Of a DNA stretch of 40,000 bases, positions 6,563 through 16,162 are shown piece by piece (the stretch's first letter is position 1; the number at the start of each line of letters is the position of its first letter). Below the pieces are notes generated by a model. That model was given only the letters and a program-made list of their open reading frames with translations, was not told the origin of the DNA and ran no database searches. The stretch is from Gilvimarinus polysaccharolyticus. GTDB taxonomy: Bacteria; Pseudomonadota; Gammaproteobacteria; Pseudomonadales; Cellvibrionaceae. The position numbers and the translations under genes are program-made. The stretch lies in contig NZ_LFIJ01000002.1 in the NCBI RefSeq assembly GCF_001187555.1, positions 1,585,720-1,625,719 on the forward strand. Reading direction: 5' to 3'.

Positions 6563-6820
6563 ATGAATATGAGCTGGCAATACATAGTTATTCTGCCTTG
6601 GATTCTAGTGTTGCCGACCGGACTGTTTTTAATCCTCCGGCACAACTATCGCGTTAACTCGGGATTGTGCGCTACTTGTGGCACGCCGATAAAACGAGAC
6701 GTCGGTTGCGCTGTATGTGCAGATGCCGGGAAGCCTTCACTTTTAAGGCTGTTGCTGCTAGCTGTATTTATCATCTGGATGCTTGTTAGCTTTTCAATAT
6801 TACGGAGGTTCGCTCTATGA
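6563..6820 (+). CDS. Two-helix membrane protein with zinc-ribbon loop, 85 aa
   Basis: Membrane segments at ~residues 6-25 and 61-82 flank a short loop carrying CATCGTPIKRDVGCAVC, a CxxC...CxxC zinc-ribbon signature. The loop is probably cytoplasmic, given the Arg/Lys-rich junctions. No named family is recognised. An in-frame GTG at 6560 and ATG at 6569 are alternative starts; the ATG at 6563 is taken. The stop is followed within 14 bases by attC site 13. Confidence 0.68.
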   Translation: MNMSWQYIVILPWILVLPTGLFLILRHNYRVNSGLCATCGTPIKRDVGCAVCADAGKPSLLRLLLLAVFIIWMLVSFSILRRFAL

Positions 6821-6833
6821 TGAGTGAGCAAAT

Positions 6834-6908
6834 ACATAACAAGCCGTGACAGTTTTCGCTTGTCGGCGCCGGACTCGCTAAGCTTGCCGCTGCACAGGGG
6901 CGTTATGT
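6834..6908 (+). other. attC site 13 (75 bp)
   Basis: Cores ACATAAC (6834-6840) and GTTATGT (6902-6908) are exact reverse complements. Inner arms GCCGTGACAG...CTGCACAGGGGC are imperfect. Confidence 0.9.
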
Positions 6909-6939
6909 GTTTTCATAGATGTACGAGTAGGAGCTTAGA

Positions 6940-7158
6940 ATGCAAAGATATGCCGATATAGATAGGGACTCAGGTGTTCTAGGGTTTGAAATATTGGACA
7001 CATCGATAAAGATCTACTTTAAGGGCACATCTCGACCCTATATTTATAGTTACCGTCGAGCCGGAATTCAACACGTTGAGCGAATGAAGCAACTTGCTCT
7101 CGCGGGAGATGGTCTCAATGAATATATAAATGAGAATGTTAAAAAGTCATATGATTAA
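6940..7158 (+). CDS. KTSC-like small protein, first gene of a two-gene cassette, 72 aa
   Basis: The order of features (a short beta hairpin with IKIYFKGTSRPYIYSYRRAG, then a helix VERMKQLALAGDGLNEYINENVKK) matches KTSC domains. These are ~60-residue domains with a Y.Y core and a terminal G..Ln.yI..nV stretch. Family function is poorly known; a nucleic-acid role has been proposed. TAGGAG lies seven bases before the ATG. No attC separates it from the next gene, 33 bases downstream, so the two are co-carried and probably co-transcribed. Confidence 0.72.
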   Translation: MQRYADIDRDSGVLGFEILDTSIKIYFKGTSRPYIYSYRRAGIQHVERMKQLALAGDGLNEYINENVKKSYD

Positions 7159-7191
7159 TGGGTTTTAGAAATACTGATAAGGATTCAGATT

Positions 7192-8241
7192 TTGACTGAA
7201 GAACTGAAAGATTATAATACAATCCTGCCTTACCTAACCAAAAAAGGTCGTACGCCACACTTGCTGATAGGTAATGGGTTTAGTATGGCTTATGACCATA
7301 AAATATTCTCATACAATGCTCTTTTTAATTTCATCGACGATATGGAAGATGAATTTCTATCTAAGTTATTTGATATAGTAAAAACGAAAAATTTCGAGCT
7401 GGTAATGCAGCAGCTCGATAATTTTTGCGAGCTTATTGATGTTTTTGGATCTGATGATGATCTTTTGGAAAAAGTTCAGGAAGCCAGTGAAAAGTTAAAG
7501 AGCTGTCTAATTGATGCTGTTGAGTCATTACACCCTGATCATGTGTTTAAGATACCTGATGAAGAGAGCGGAATCTGTGCAAAATTTGTATCTGACTTTC
7601 TAGACCGTAGTGGCAGTATATTCAGCACGAACTATGATTTGCTCCTTTACTGGGTGTTAATGCGAAATAACCTAAATGGCCATGTGGACGGTTTTGGTAG
7701 AGACAGAGAGGACGATGAGGATGACTTTTCTACAGATCCTGAATACTCCGAATTAAGATGGGGGCCAAACAAAAGCCGTCAAAATACCTATTATCTTCAC
7801 GGTGCGCTACCGATATTTGATACAGGCATTCATATCGTCAAAGAGGAATATGATACCACTGGATATTTACTAGAAAATATTGAGCGGAGAGTGGAGCGAG
7901 CCGAATATCCGATATTTGTTGCAGCGGGCAATGGTGAGGAAAAGCTAAATCATATACTTCATAACCGTTATCTTACCTATTGCTATGAGGCTCTATGTAA
8001 TATTGAAGGTTCTCTAGTGACATTTGGCTTCAACTTTGGTGAGTATGACCACCATATTATCGAAGCTATAAATATCGCGGCAAAACAGGGGAAGAGAGTT
8101 GGAAATAAATTATTTAGCATCTATATCGGCGTGTATTCTGAGGATGACAGAAAACACATCGAAAAAATACGACATAAATTTAAATGCAAGGTAAACTTGT
8201 TTGATGCAAAGACAGCGAACGTGTGGCGAAAAAACACATAA
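7192..8241 (+). CDS. DUF4917 protein with SIR2-like motifs, 349 aa
   Basis: Motifs fit a SIR2-like NAD-binding fold: LLIGNGFS at ~25-31, SIFSTNYDLL at ~142-151 (the T-N-x-D signature) and YYLHG at ~200-204. These are followed by PIFVAAGNGEEKLNHILHNRYL (~240-261) and GSLVTFGFNFGEYDHHIIEAI (~273-293). This arrangement is that of DUF4917 proteins, relatives of the SIR2-like domains that deplete NAD in anti-phage systems such as Thoeris and DSR. Start is TTG at 7192 with AAGGA eight bases before. The TAA stop lies in the attC core. It is the largest cassette gene here. NADase activity and defence are inferences. Confidence 0.82.
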   Translation: MTEELKDYNTILPYLTKKGRTPHLLIGNGFSMAYDHKIFSYNALFNFIDDMEDEFLSKLFDIVKTKNFELVMQQLDNFCELIDVFGSDDDLLEKVQEASEKLKSCLIDAVESLHPDHVFKIPDEESGICAKFVSDFLDRSGSIFSTNYDLLLYWVLMRNNLNGHVDGFGRDREDDEDDFSTDPEYSELRWGPNKSRQNTYYLHGALPIFDTGIHIVKEEYDTTGYLLENIERRVERAEYPIFVAAGNGEEKLNHILHNRYLTYCYEALCNIEGSLVTFGFNFGEYDHHIIEAINIAAKQGKRVGNKLFSIYIGVYSEDDRKHIEKIRHKFKCKVNLFDAKTANVWRKNT

Positions 8242-8352
8242 CAAACGCTTCCAGCATGACGCCAAAATCTCCGCATTTTTGTGTCACTCGCTGCGCTCAA
8301 ACATTAACACAAAAACACTCCGGCTTTGGCGCAGCTGAAGCGGGCGTTCTAG
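8236..8352 (+). other. attC site 14 (117 bp), degenerate right core
   Basis: The left core ACATAAC (8236-8242) is intact. The right core reads GTTCTAG (8346-8352) after the usual GGGC, so only GTT survives. The long inner arms (CAGCATGACGCCAAA...TTTGGCGCAGCTG; TTTTTGTGT...ACACAAAAA) are well preserved. Confidence 0.8.
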
Positions 8353-8364
8353 AGAGCTGATCTT

Positions 8365-8670
8365 ATGAGATTTAGAACGACCCTAAAAAAATTGATCGCT
8401 GATATAGAGGAATACGAATGGTTCTTCGATGTGTATGTGCCTGAAAGTGCCGAACTTTCTGCGGATACTAAAATATTAATTGTTGATGACGATGATGAAG
8501 AGGAAAGGGATGAGTACGATGAACCTGTCTTTCCAAAAAAAATCGGATTTAAGTTGCTTATGTCTATTAGTCAGTTAATAGATGTGGTTGAAAGCTGTGA
8601 GACTGAAGGTCTTTCGGATGTTATAAAAACCATTAATGACTACTATGAAAATCATGCTTTTATTGATTAG
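8365..8670 (+). CDS. Terminal cassette hypothetical protein, 101 aa
   Basis: A soluble, very acidic protein with DDDDEEERDEYDEP at its centre and a C-terminal NDYYENHAFID. The arrangement (YVPES... acidic stretch ... P.FPKKIGFKLLMSISQLIDVV ... YYENHAFI) recalls a small uncharacterised family, possibly DUF7716; I am unsure of the number. Weak ribosome-binding site (GAGAG, 12 bases upstream). It follows attC site 14, but no attC is recognisable after it. Confidence 0.7.
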   Translation: MRFRTTLKKLIADIEEYEWFFDVYVPESAELSADTKILIVDDDDEEERDEYDEPVFPKKIGFKLLMSISQLIDVVESCETEGLSDVIKTINDYYENHAFID

Positions 8671-8846
8671 ACTCGCAAAACATTTGAATAAATACAAGAA
8701 GTGTCGCGGGATCAATGGGGCTGGGGTTGTTGATATTAAAAAATAACGATTTCTGTTGATTCATTATAAACATTTCAGTTGCGTGATTATAAATCATATA
8801 AGCTGACAATTGCGGATGCTATGTACAGGCGTCGGTAGCTCTTACC
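8671..8846. other. Non-coding segment at the array-chromosome boundary
   Basis: About 175 bp without an ORF. TACAGGCGTCGGTAGCTCT (8825-8843) resembles the right end of attC site 1 plus its downstream bases (TACAGGCGTTAGGTGCTCT), so it may be a decayed attC end. No matching left core is visible. Confidence 0.35.
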
Positions 8847-8884
8847 AAAAAAGGCCAGATCAAAATATTGATCTGGCCTTTTTT
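8847..8884. terminator. Strong bidirectional intrinsic terminator
   Basis: A perfect 10-bp stem GGCCAGATCA/TGATCTGGCC around AAATAT is flanked by six A and six T. It can stop transcription from the cassette array (+) and from the DUF3014 gene (-). Confidence 0.92.
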
Positions 8885-8906
8885 GTTATCCCTTGAGCGC
8901 TTGTTG

Positions 8907-9767
8907 TTATGGCTGCTGCGCCAGCTCCGCTTTAAACGCTTCTAAATACGCTTTAACCCGCTTTTGGTTCTCGGGCCCCATACGCAACATGAGTTTTTGT
9001 GGGTCGGGTAATGCTTCGAGTTTTGGGTCGGCAAAGGTGTACATCACCGCCGGGCGTTTTAGGGTGATGGGTTTGTTTACCTCTGGGGTGGCCAACATGT
9101 TATTGATGGCGTTTAGCAGAACCTCTTTAAAGTCTCCGTCTAGGCCTTGCTCGGCGTAAGCTTCGTTAAAGATGGGGGCCAATTCTTGGTACATGTCGGC
9201 GAGTGTTGCCGGCTCGATAGATTCCATTAGCGTTAGGTGGCGTTGGTAGCGTTTAAAGTTATCGTCGGTTAAACGGTACTCGGCGTCTGGGCCGCTGCTG
9301 GTTTCTTCTACCTTCATGGTCGGTAATGGCGATAGCACGGGGCGGTACTGGTTAACCAGACGATTGTCGGAGATGCCAATAATGGCGCGGGCGGTTTTGC
9401 GCACCACTTCGTCGGGAACAATCAGGCCTAGCAATGTTGCGTCAACTTTGGGTTTTAGTTGCTCGGCAACAAATTCATCGCTGCTGTCTAGCGGCGGTAG
9501 CTCTACTTTGGGCGCGGGTGGCTCTATATCGCTGACCACTGGGGCCGGCGGCTCTACCGCAGGCTCTATTACTGGCGCGGGGGCTGGCTCGGGCGCAGGT
9601 GCCGGCTTGGGTATTACCGCTGTTGGCACGGCTACCGGTGGTGTTGGCACGGGGGCTGGCTCGGGGGCGGATGTTTTATACCAGTATATAAATCCGCCTA
9701 GAAGGACGATGACGATAACCGCAATCACTGCCATGGCGGTATTGTTGGACGCCTTGTCTTTACTCAT
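8907..9767 (-). CDS. DUF3014 membrane-anchored protein, 286 aa
   Basis: The N-terminus (MSKDKASNNTAM) is followed by one membrane helix (~residues 11-30), a Pro/Ala/Glu-rich linker (~33-95) and a C-terminal globular domain (~100-285) of the DUF3014 type (GLIVPDEVVRKTARAIIGISDN, YRLTDDNFKRYQ, RPAVMYTFADPKLEALPDPQKLMLRMGPEN). The domain is expected in the periplasm; function is unknown. The ATG at 9767 has AGGTGAG just upstream; an in-frame GTG three codons earlier is less likely. Probably a single-gene unit. Confidence 0.85.
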   Translation of the reverse strand: MSKDKASNNTAMAVIAVIVIVLLGGFIYWYKTSAPEPAPVPTPPVAVPTAVIPKPAPAPEPAPAPVIEPAVEPPAPVVSDIEPPAPKVELPPLDSSDEFVAEQLKPKVDATLLGLIVPDEVVRKTARAIIGISDNRLVNQYRPVLSPLPTMKVEETSSGPDAEYRLTDDNFKRYQRHLTLMESIEPATLADMYQELAPIFNEAYAEQGLDGDFKEVLLNAINNMLATPEVNKPITLKRPAVMYTFADPKLEALPDPQKLMLRMGPENQKRVKAYLEAFKAELAQQP

Positions 9768-9944
9768 GTTTCTCACCTAATTTTGCACCATAATCTAAAG
9801 GCTTTGTTGTTAACGCCTGCAGCTGTCATTGAGCACAGCTGTGACAAAAATCCAGAGGCTTAGTTAACTTTGCGTTACGCGAGCGACTATTACAAGCATT
9901 AGAAGGTGAATTAATGTGATGGTTCGACTTTTTGGCGGATTTTG

Positions 9945-9970
9945 TTTTTAGGCCGTTGCCGGCCTAAAAA
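9945..9970. repeat. Perfect 11-bp inverted repeat
   Basis: TTTTTAGGCCG and CGGCCTAAAAA around TTGC. It stands 18 bp past the stop of the - strand esterase gene and may end its transcript, although the U-tract is inside the stem rather than after it. Confidence 0.5.
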
Positions 9971-9987
9971 TATTGTGCCTGTCAATT

Positions 9988-11076
9988 TTAAAATAAAGGT
10001 TGTATTTGCGGCAAAAGCTCGCGGGCCATGGCGCGGTGTTGCGGCCCGGTGGGGTGGGCGTCGCACTGGTCGCCGGGGTGATGTTCAGACAAAATCTGAC
10101 GCAAACGTGGGCTGCCAACGCGCTTAACGGTGGCAGCTATGTACTCACGCAGAACGGTTTTTTGCGGGCGCTTGGGGTCGGCAGCATCGTTGACGATAGC
10201 CCCCTCTGTTAAGGCAATTTCGGCGTTGGGGTAGAGCGCAAGCAGGCGTTGGACAAACTTCACATAGGTTGCGACAAAGTGCTCGCGCGGCGGCAGCGGG
10301 CCTATGCCTAAACTAAAGTCGTTGGTGCCGAGCGAGATCAAAATCACATCGGGTACAAAGGCTTCTAGGTCGGCAGCTGGCGCCTCGCTGTTGGCGACCG
10401 CTTGATTAAAAAATTGCGGCGCTTGGGCGTCACGGGTGTTGCCGTCCCAGCTGCGGGTTAAGCCTCGGCCGCCGTAGCATACCAGTTGGGTTTCGGCGTT
10501 GAGTTGTTGCCCCAGTAACATGCCGTAAGAGTTGTCTGGGTCGGTCCAGCGAGCCTCTTTGGCACAGCTGTGATCGGCGGGGCGGTGAACCCCTTCACCA
10601 CAGGTTACCGAATCGCCAATAACCAGTAGTTTTCGCGCCGGTGCCGGTGGCGGCGCGAGCAGCGTGCCATTGCTAAGCTCAAAGTTTTGCAAGGTGATCA
10701 CGCCGCGCCAAGTCTCGGACATATGGCTTAAGCGGACGGTATGGGGTTGACCATCGTCGGCTACTAGCGGGTACAGTTGCGGCTGGGTTGTTAGCTCAAA
10801 CCGGCGAGGCGGCTGATGGTCGACACTGACGGCTAAATAGCTTTGCGCTTTAGTGCTGTAGGCGCGCACGGCAAGCGCGCCACCGCTGATGTTGAGGTTG
10901 GCACTGACACTTGGGTAGCCAAAGCGCACCGCGCCATCTGTTAGCGTTTGGGTGCGGCCGCTCCAGCGGATCTGACTGTCTTGTGCTGCTATGGTGTGGT
11001 TTGGGCTGGCTGTTTGATGGCCAGAACAACCCCCAAGGGCGATAAGCCCAATGCTTATGAGCAAAGCGATTCGCAT
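9988..11076 (-). CDS. CE2-like SGNH esterase, lipoprotein, 362 aa
   Basis: The signal peptide ends in a lipobox (LGGC, Cys17), so the protein is lipid-anchored at the envelope. Residues ~25-140 look like a beta-sandwich (WSGRTQTL...ALAVRAYSTKAQSYLAVSV). The SGNH domain follows: LLVIGDSVTCGEG (Ser block I), YGGRGL, SLGTNDFS (block III) and DQCDAHPTG (Asp/His block V). A jelly-roll domain before an SGNH domain is the architecture of CE2 acetyl-xylan/acyl esterases, which deacetylate plant polysaccharides. Starts two bases after the previous esterase stops, so co-transcribed. Substrate is inferred from the family. Confidence 0.85.
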   Translation of the reverse strand: MRIALLISIGLIALGGCSGHQTASPNHTIAAQDSQIRWSGRTQTLTDGAVRFGYPSVSANLNISGGALAVRAYSTKAQSYLAVSVDHQPPRRFELTTQPQLYPLVADDGQPHTVRLSHMSETWRGVITLQNFELSNGTLLAPPPAPARKLLVIGDSVTCGEGVHRPADHSCAKEARWTDPDNSYGMLLGQQLNAETQLVCYGGRGLTRSWDGNTRDAQAPQFFNQAVANSEAPAADLEAFVPDVILISLGTNDFSLGIGPLPPREHFVATYVKFVQRLLALYPNAEIALTEGAIVNDAADPKRPQKTVLREYIAATVKRVGSPRLRQILSEHHPGDQCDAHPTGPQHRAMARELLPQIQPLF

Positions 11077-11078
11077 AT

Positions 11079-11828
11079 TTACTGCTCCGCGTCGTTTAGC
11101 AGCTCGGTCAAAATTGGCTGCAGCGCCTCGGCCCAGATTTGATAGCCACGTACCGATGGATGCAGGTGGTCTGGCATAATCTCGGTGCTAATACGTCCAT
11201 CGTTTTCTAAAAAGAGTGGGCCAAAATCGTAATAGTCGATGCGGTCGTTATTGGCTAGGCGTTTGATGAGTTTGTTGGTGGCCGCCACGCGCTGGCGCTC
11301 GGGCGTGTTAGGCAGTTTGCCGTAGGGAAAAATACCCTGCAATACGATGTGGGCATTGGGGTAGCCTGCTAAGGCGCGGTTAACGACTTCGCTGACGCCC
11401 ATAAAGGTGTCTTGGGCGCTGCTGTCGCTGTGCAAAAAGTTATTAACGCCGATTAAAATCACCACCACTTCGGGGTCGAGCGCTTCGATGGCGCCGTGAT
11501 CTAAACGCCACAACAGGTTTTGGGTTAAGTCTCCGCCAATGCCAAAGTTGGCCGCCTGATAGGGGCCAAAGCTGGCGTCCCAGGTCGATTGGGCTTTGTT
11601 CCAGCCGTCGGTAATGGAGTCGCCCAAAAATACCACTCGGGCTTGGCCCGCCTCGGCGACTTTGACGTCATCGGCATGTTTTTGGTACCAGGTGGAAAGG
11701 CTCATCCACGAGAATTGTTGGGTTCTAGGCACCGGATCGGTGGCGGGCAGTGTGCTGGCAAATGATGAGTAACCGGTTACAGCTATAAGCAGCAAACTGG
11801 CAAGCAGGGTGTTTAAAGGTGTTTTCAT
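11079..11828 (-). CDS. Secreted SGNH/GDSL hydrolase (PAF-acetylhydrolase-like), 249 aa
   Basis: A Sec signal peptide (to about residue 25, ASFAS-type end) precedes an SGNH domain: VVFLGDSITDGW (nucleophile Ser), NFGIGGD (Gly block II), VILIGVNNFLH (Asn block III) and MPDHLHPSVRGY (Asp-x-x-His block V). All catalytic blocks are present. The sequence is closest in style to PAF-AH beta/gamma-like and acetylesterase lipases. Downstream of holA by ~32 bp and followed at once by a second SGNH esterase. Likely a carbohydrate or small-ester deacetylase outside the cytoplasm; substrate unknown. Confidence 0.87.
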   Translation of the reverse strand: MKTPLNTLLASLLLIAVTGYSSFASTLPATDPVPRTQQFSWMSLSTWYQKHADDVKVAEAGQARVVFLGDSITDGWNKAQSTWDASFGPYQAANFGIGGDLTQNLLWRLDHGAIEALDPEVVVILIGVNNFLHSDSSAQDTFMGVSEVVNRALAGYPNAHIVLQGIFPYGKLPNTPERQRVAATNKLIKRLANNDRIDYYDFGPLFLENDGRISTEIMPDHLHPSVRGYQIWAEALQPILTELLNDAEQ

Positions 11829-11860
11829 GGTAGTAGGTCTGTTTTGGTTTTTTTTTAATG

Positions 11861-12910
11861 TTAGAGTTTTAAGCCAAGCCGTACATTGGCGGGTTTTAAG
11901 CTTACCACACCTGAAAAGCTGAGCACTAAGTCGAGTAGGTCATCCCACGGGTTGGCGTTGCGCATGCCTTTACAGGCGCGATCTACCCCGTTGGCTTGGC
12001 GCAATAGCAGTTGTAATTGTGAGCTGCCTAGACGGTTAAGCGCACCGCCGATAAGGCCTTGCCGCTTGGCCCAGACGCCGGCTTGTTTCATCGCCCAGTC
12101 TTTGTGGCGGCCCTGCTGTATAAGTTGGGCGCACTGCAGTAACTGGCGAATGTCGCGGGTTAGCGCCCACAGTACGGCGATCGCATCGGTGCCTTCAGAG
12201 CGCAGCCCATGCAGGCTTTTAACCGCGCCGCGAGCGTCGCCGGCAAGTGCTTTATCCACCAAGGTAAAAATATCGTAGCGTGCGCTGTCGGCCACTACCG
12301 ATGCCATTAGTTGGCTGGTGATAACGCCGTCGTCGGTGAGCAGTTTTAATTTTTCGATCTCTTGCGCGGCGGCCAGCAAGTTGCCTTCGACCCGAGAGGC
12401 TAAGAGTTCGATAGTGCCGTGGTCGGCCGTTAGTCCAGCGCTTTGCATCCGTGCGCCGATCCAGCGTGGCAGTTGCGCGGCATCAATCGGCCAAGTGGCT
12501 AGGTGCACGCCGGCGCCTTCAAGCGCTTTGTACCATTTGCTGCGCTGCGCGGTGTTATCGAGCTTGCCTGTCACGATCAGCAAAATTGTGTCATCTGCTG
12601 GGGCGCCGGCGTACTCGGTGAGCGCGCGCGAACCTTTGTCGCCGGGCTTGCTGTTGGCAATGCGCAGTTCGATGATTTTTTTACTGGCAAACAGCGATAA
12701 GCTGCTGGCGCTAGAGTGCAACAGGCTCCAGTCAAAGCTGGGGTCGATATGATGCAGTTCGCGCTCGCTAAAGCCCTGTGCGCGGGCGGCGTTGCGAATA
12801 GCGTCGCTCGCCTCTTGTACCAGCAGTGGCTCTTCACCACTGACAAGGTAGATCGGGGCGAGCGTACCGCTTAGCGCGCGGCCGAGCTGATCAGTGCGTA
12901 GCTTGGCCAT
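11861..12910 (-). CDS. holA: DNA polymerase III subunit delta
   Basis: The delta subunit opens the beta clamp within the clamp-loader complex. Typical features are the N-terminal LAPIYLVSGEEPLLVQEA, the middle IASRVEGNLLAAAQEIEKLKLL, and DARYDIF-like ADSARYDIFTLVDKALAGDA. Length 349 aa is normal for the family (~340). The start overlaps the end of lptE by 20 bp, the usual lptE-holA arrangement of gammaproteobacteria. Delta lacks a working ATP site in the family, and none is seen here. Confidence 0.96.
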   Translation of the reverse strand: MAKLRTDQLGRALSGTLAPIYLVSGEEPLLVQEASDAIRNAARAQGFSERELHHIDPSFDWSLLHSSASSLSLFASKKIIELRIANSKPGDKGSRALTEYAGAPADDTILLIVTGKLDNTAQRSKWYKALEGAGVHLATWPIDAAQLPRWIGARMQSAGLTADHGTIELLASRVEGNLLAAAQEIEKLKLLTDDGVITSQLMASVVADSARYDIFTLVDKALAGDARGAVKSLHGLRSEGTDAIAVLWALTRDIRQLLQCAQLIQQGRHKDWAMKQAGVWAKRQGLIGGALNRLGSSQLQLLLRQANGVDRACKGMRNANPWDDLLDLVLSFSGVVSLKPANVRLGLKL

Positions 12911-13406
12911 CAGTGCTGGGGTTGTCTTGAAGTAAAATATAGGCGCGACGCATAATCTGTTGCACCAGTTCGATCCGCATTTCGTCTATTAAGGTTTGCT
13001 CTTCGCGCTCAAGCCCGGTGGTATTGGAGGCATCGTAGGTGCGGGTGACCCTGGCTTGCTCTTGCTTGCCCAGTGGGACGTTGTTGGCGGTGAGGATTTG
13101 GTAATCTGCCATTAGCGTCATAGAGTAAGCGCTTGCTAATGTGTCGGCCCCGATGCCTACTGTGCGCTGGCGAGTGGTTTCATCCCCCAGTGCTAAAATA
13201 TATTCGGGGTTTTCGTCGGCGCCAACAACCTGAATGCCTTGGCTGGCCAAGGTGCGGGCCAGCTCGCGCAGGAGGTCGGTATGCTCTTCGGTGCTGACGA
13301 CATGAATCCGCTCAATCTCTAGCGGCGGGTTGAGGCTGCCGCGCAGATGCCAGCCACAGGCGCTGGTGAGCAGAACCAGTGACAGGCTAATAATTAGCGT
13401 TTTCAT
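12891..13406 (-). CDS. lptE: LPS-assembly lipoprotein LptE
   Basis: LptE plugs the LptD barrel and helps insert lipopolysaccharide into the outer leaflet. The ATG at 13406 gives a classic lipoprotein signal (MKTLIISLSLVLLTSAC, Cys17) followed by GWHLRGSLNPP, the family signature. AAGGGGGA lies eight bases upstream. The longer upstream reading frame overlaps leuS and is rejected. 171 aa is normal. Lies 22 bp after leuS and overlaps holA. Confidence 0.95.
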   Translation of the reverse strand: MKTLIISLSLVLLTSACGWHLRGSLNPPLEIERIHVVSTEEHTDLLRELARTLASQGIQVVGADENPEYILALGDETTRQRTVGIGADTLASAYSMTLMADYQILTANNVPLGKQEQARVTRTYDASNTTGLEREEQTLIDEMRIELVQQIMRRAYILLQDNPSTDGQATH

Positions 13407-13428
13407 GTATCCCCCTTTAGTTGGCCAC

Positions 13429-15906
<2,478 letters not shown>

Positions 15907-16041
15907 CTACAGTTGAGGGTTAAGTGTTTTATTGGTGTCTATAAAGAGAGGGCATTATAGGGCTTAGCAAGACATAACACCAAGGGGCGCGGCGCTAAGC
16001 CGGCTGCTAGCGCGCCTATCTTAAATAATTACGCCAAGGTC

Positions 16042-16070
16042 TTGCTATGGTTCACGCTTTCGCCTAAAAT
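16042..16070 (+). promoter_or_regulatory. Probable sigma-70 promoter of rplU-rpmA
   Basis: A -35 TTGCTA (16042-16047) and -10 TAAAAT (16065-16070) are separated by exactly 17 bp, about 90 bp before rplU. Confidence 0.65.
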
Positions 16071-16162
16071 CGCGGCCCCTAAAGCTGATGATACGGCGCA
16101 AGTCATTTAAATACGCGGCAAAGCTGCGTAACTTCGTGCCGTCCAAGACGATTGGAGCATTT

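Larger units (their letters stand above)
398..8840 (+). mobile_element. Integron gene-cassette array (distal part, no integrase in window)
   Basis: Fourteen gene stops are each followed by, or overlap, a RYYYAAC-like core, an imperfect palindrome of 49-117 bp and a GTTRRRY-like core. The next gene then starts within tens of bases. Genes are small, mostly of unknown function, co-oriented, and visibly more AT-rich than the flanking core genes. This is the defining layout of integron cassettes. The attC orientation puts attI/intI to the left. Right of 8352 only one more gene (8365-8670) occurs before the chromosome. The left limit is approximate because of the IS element. Confidence 0.92.

Noticed and set aside
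398-8840. CRISPR array or REP-like repeat array
   Set aside because: The repeats are not identical, are 49-117 bp long, and are separated by whole genes of varying length rather than short uniform spacers.
9316-9780. Gly/Ala/Thr-rich + strand ORF opposite the DUF3014 gene
   Set aside because: A shadow of the Pro/Ala linker on the other strand; low complexity and no family pattern.
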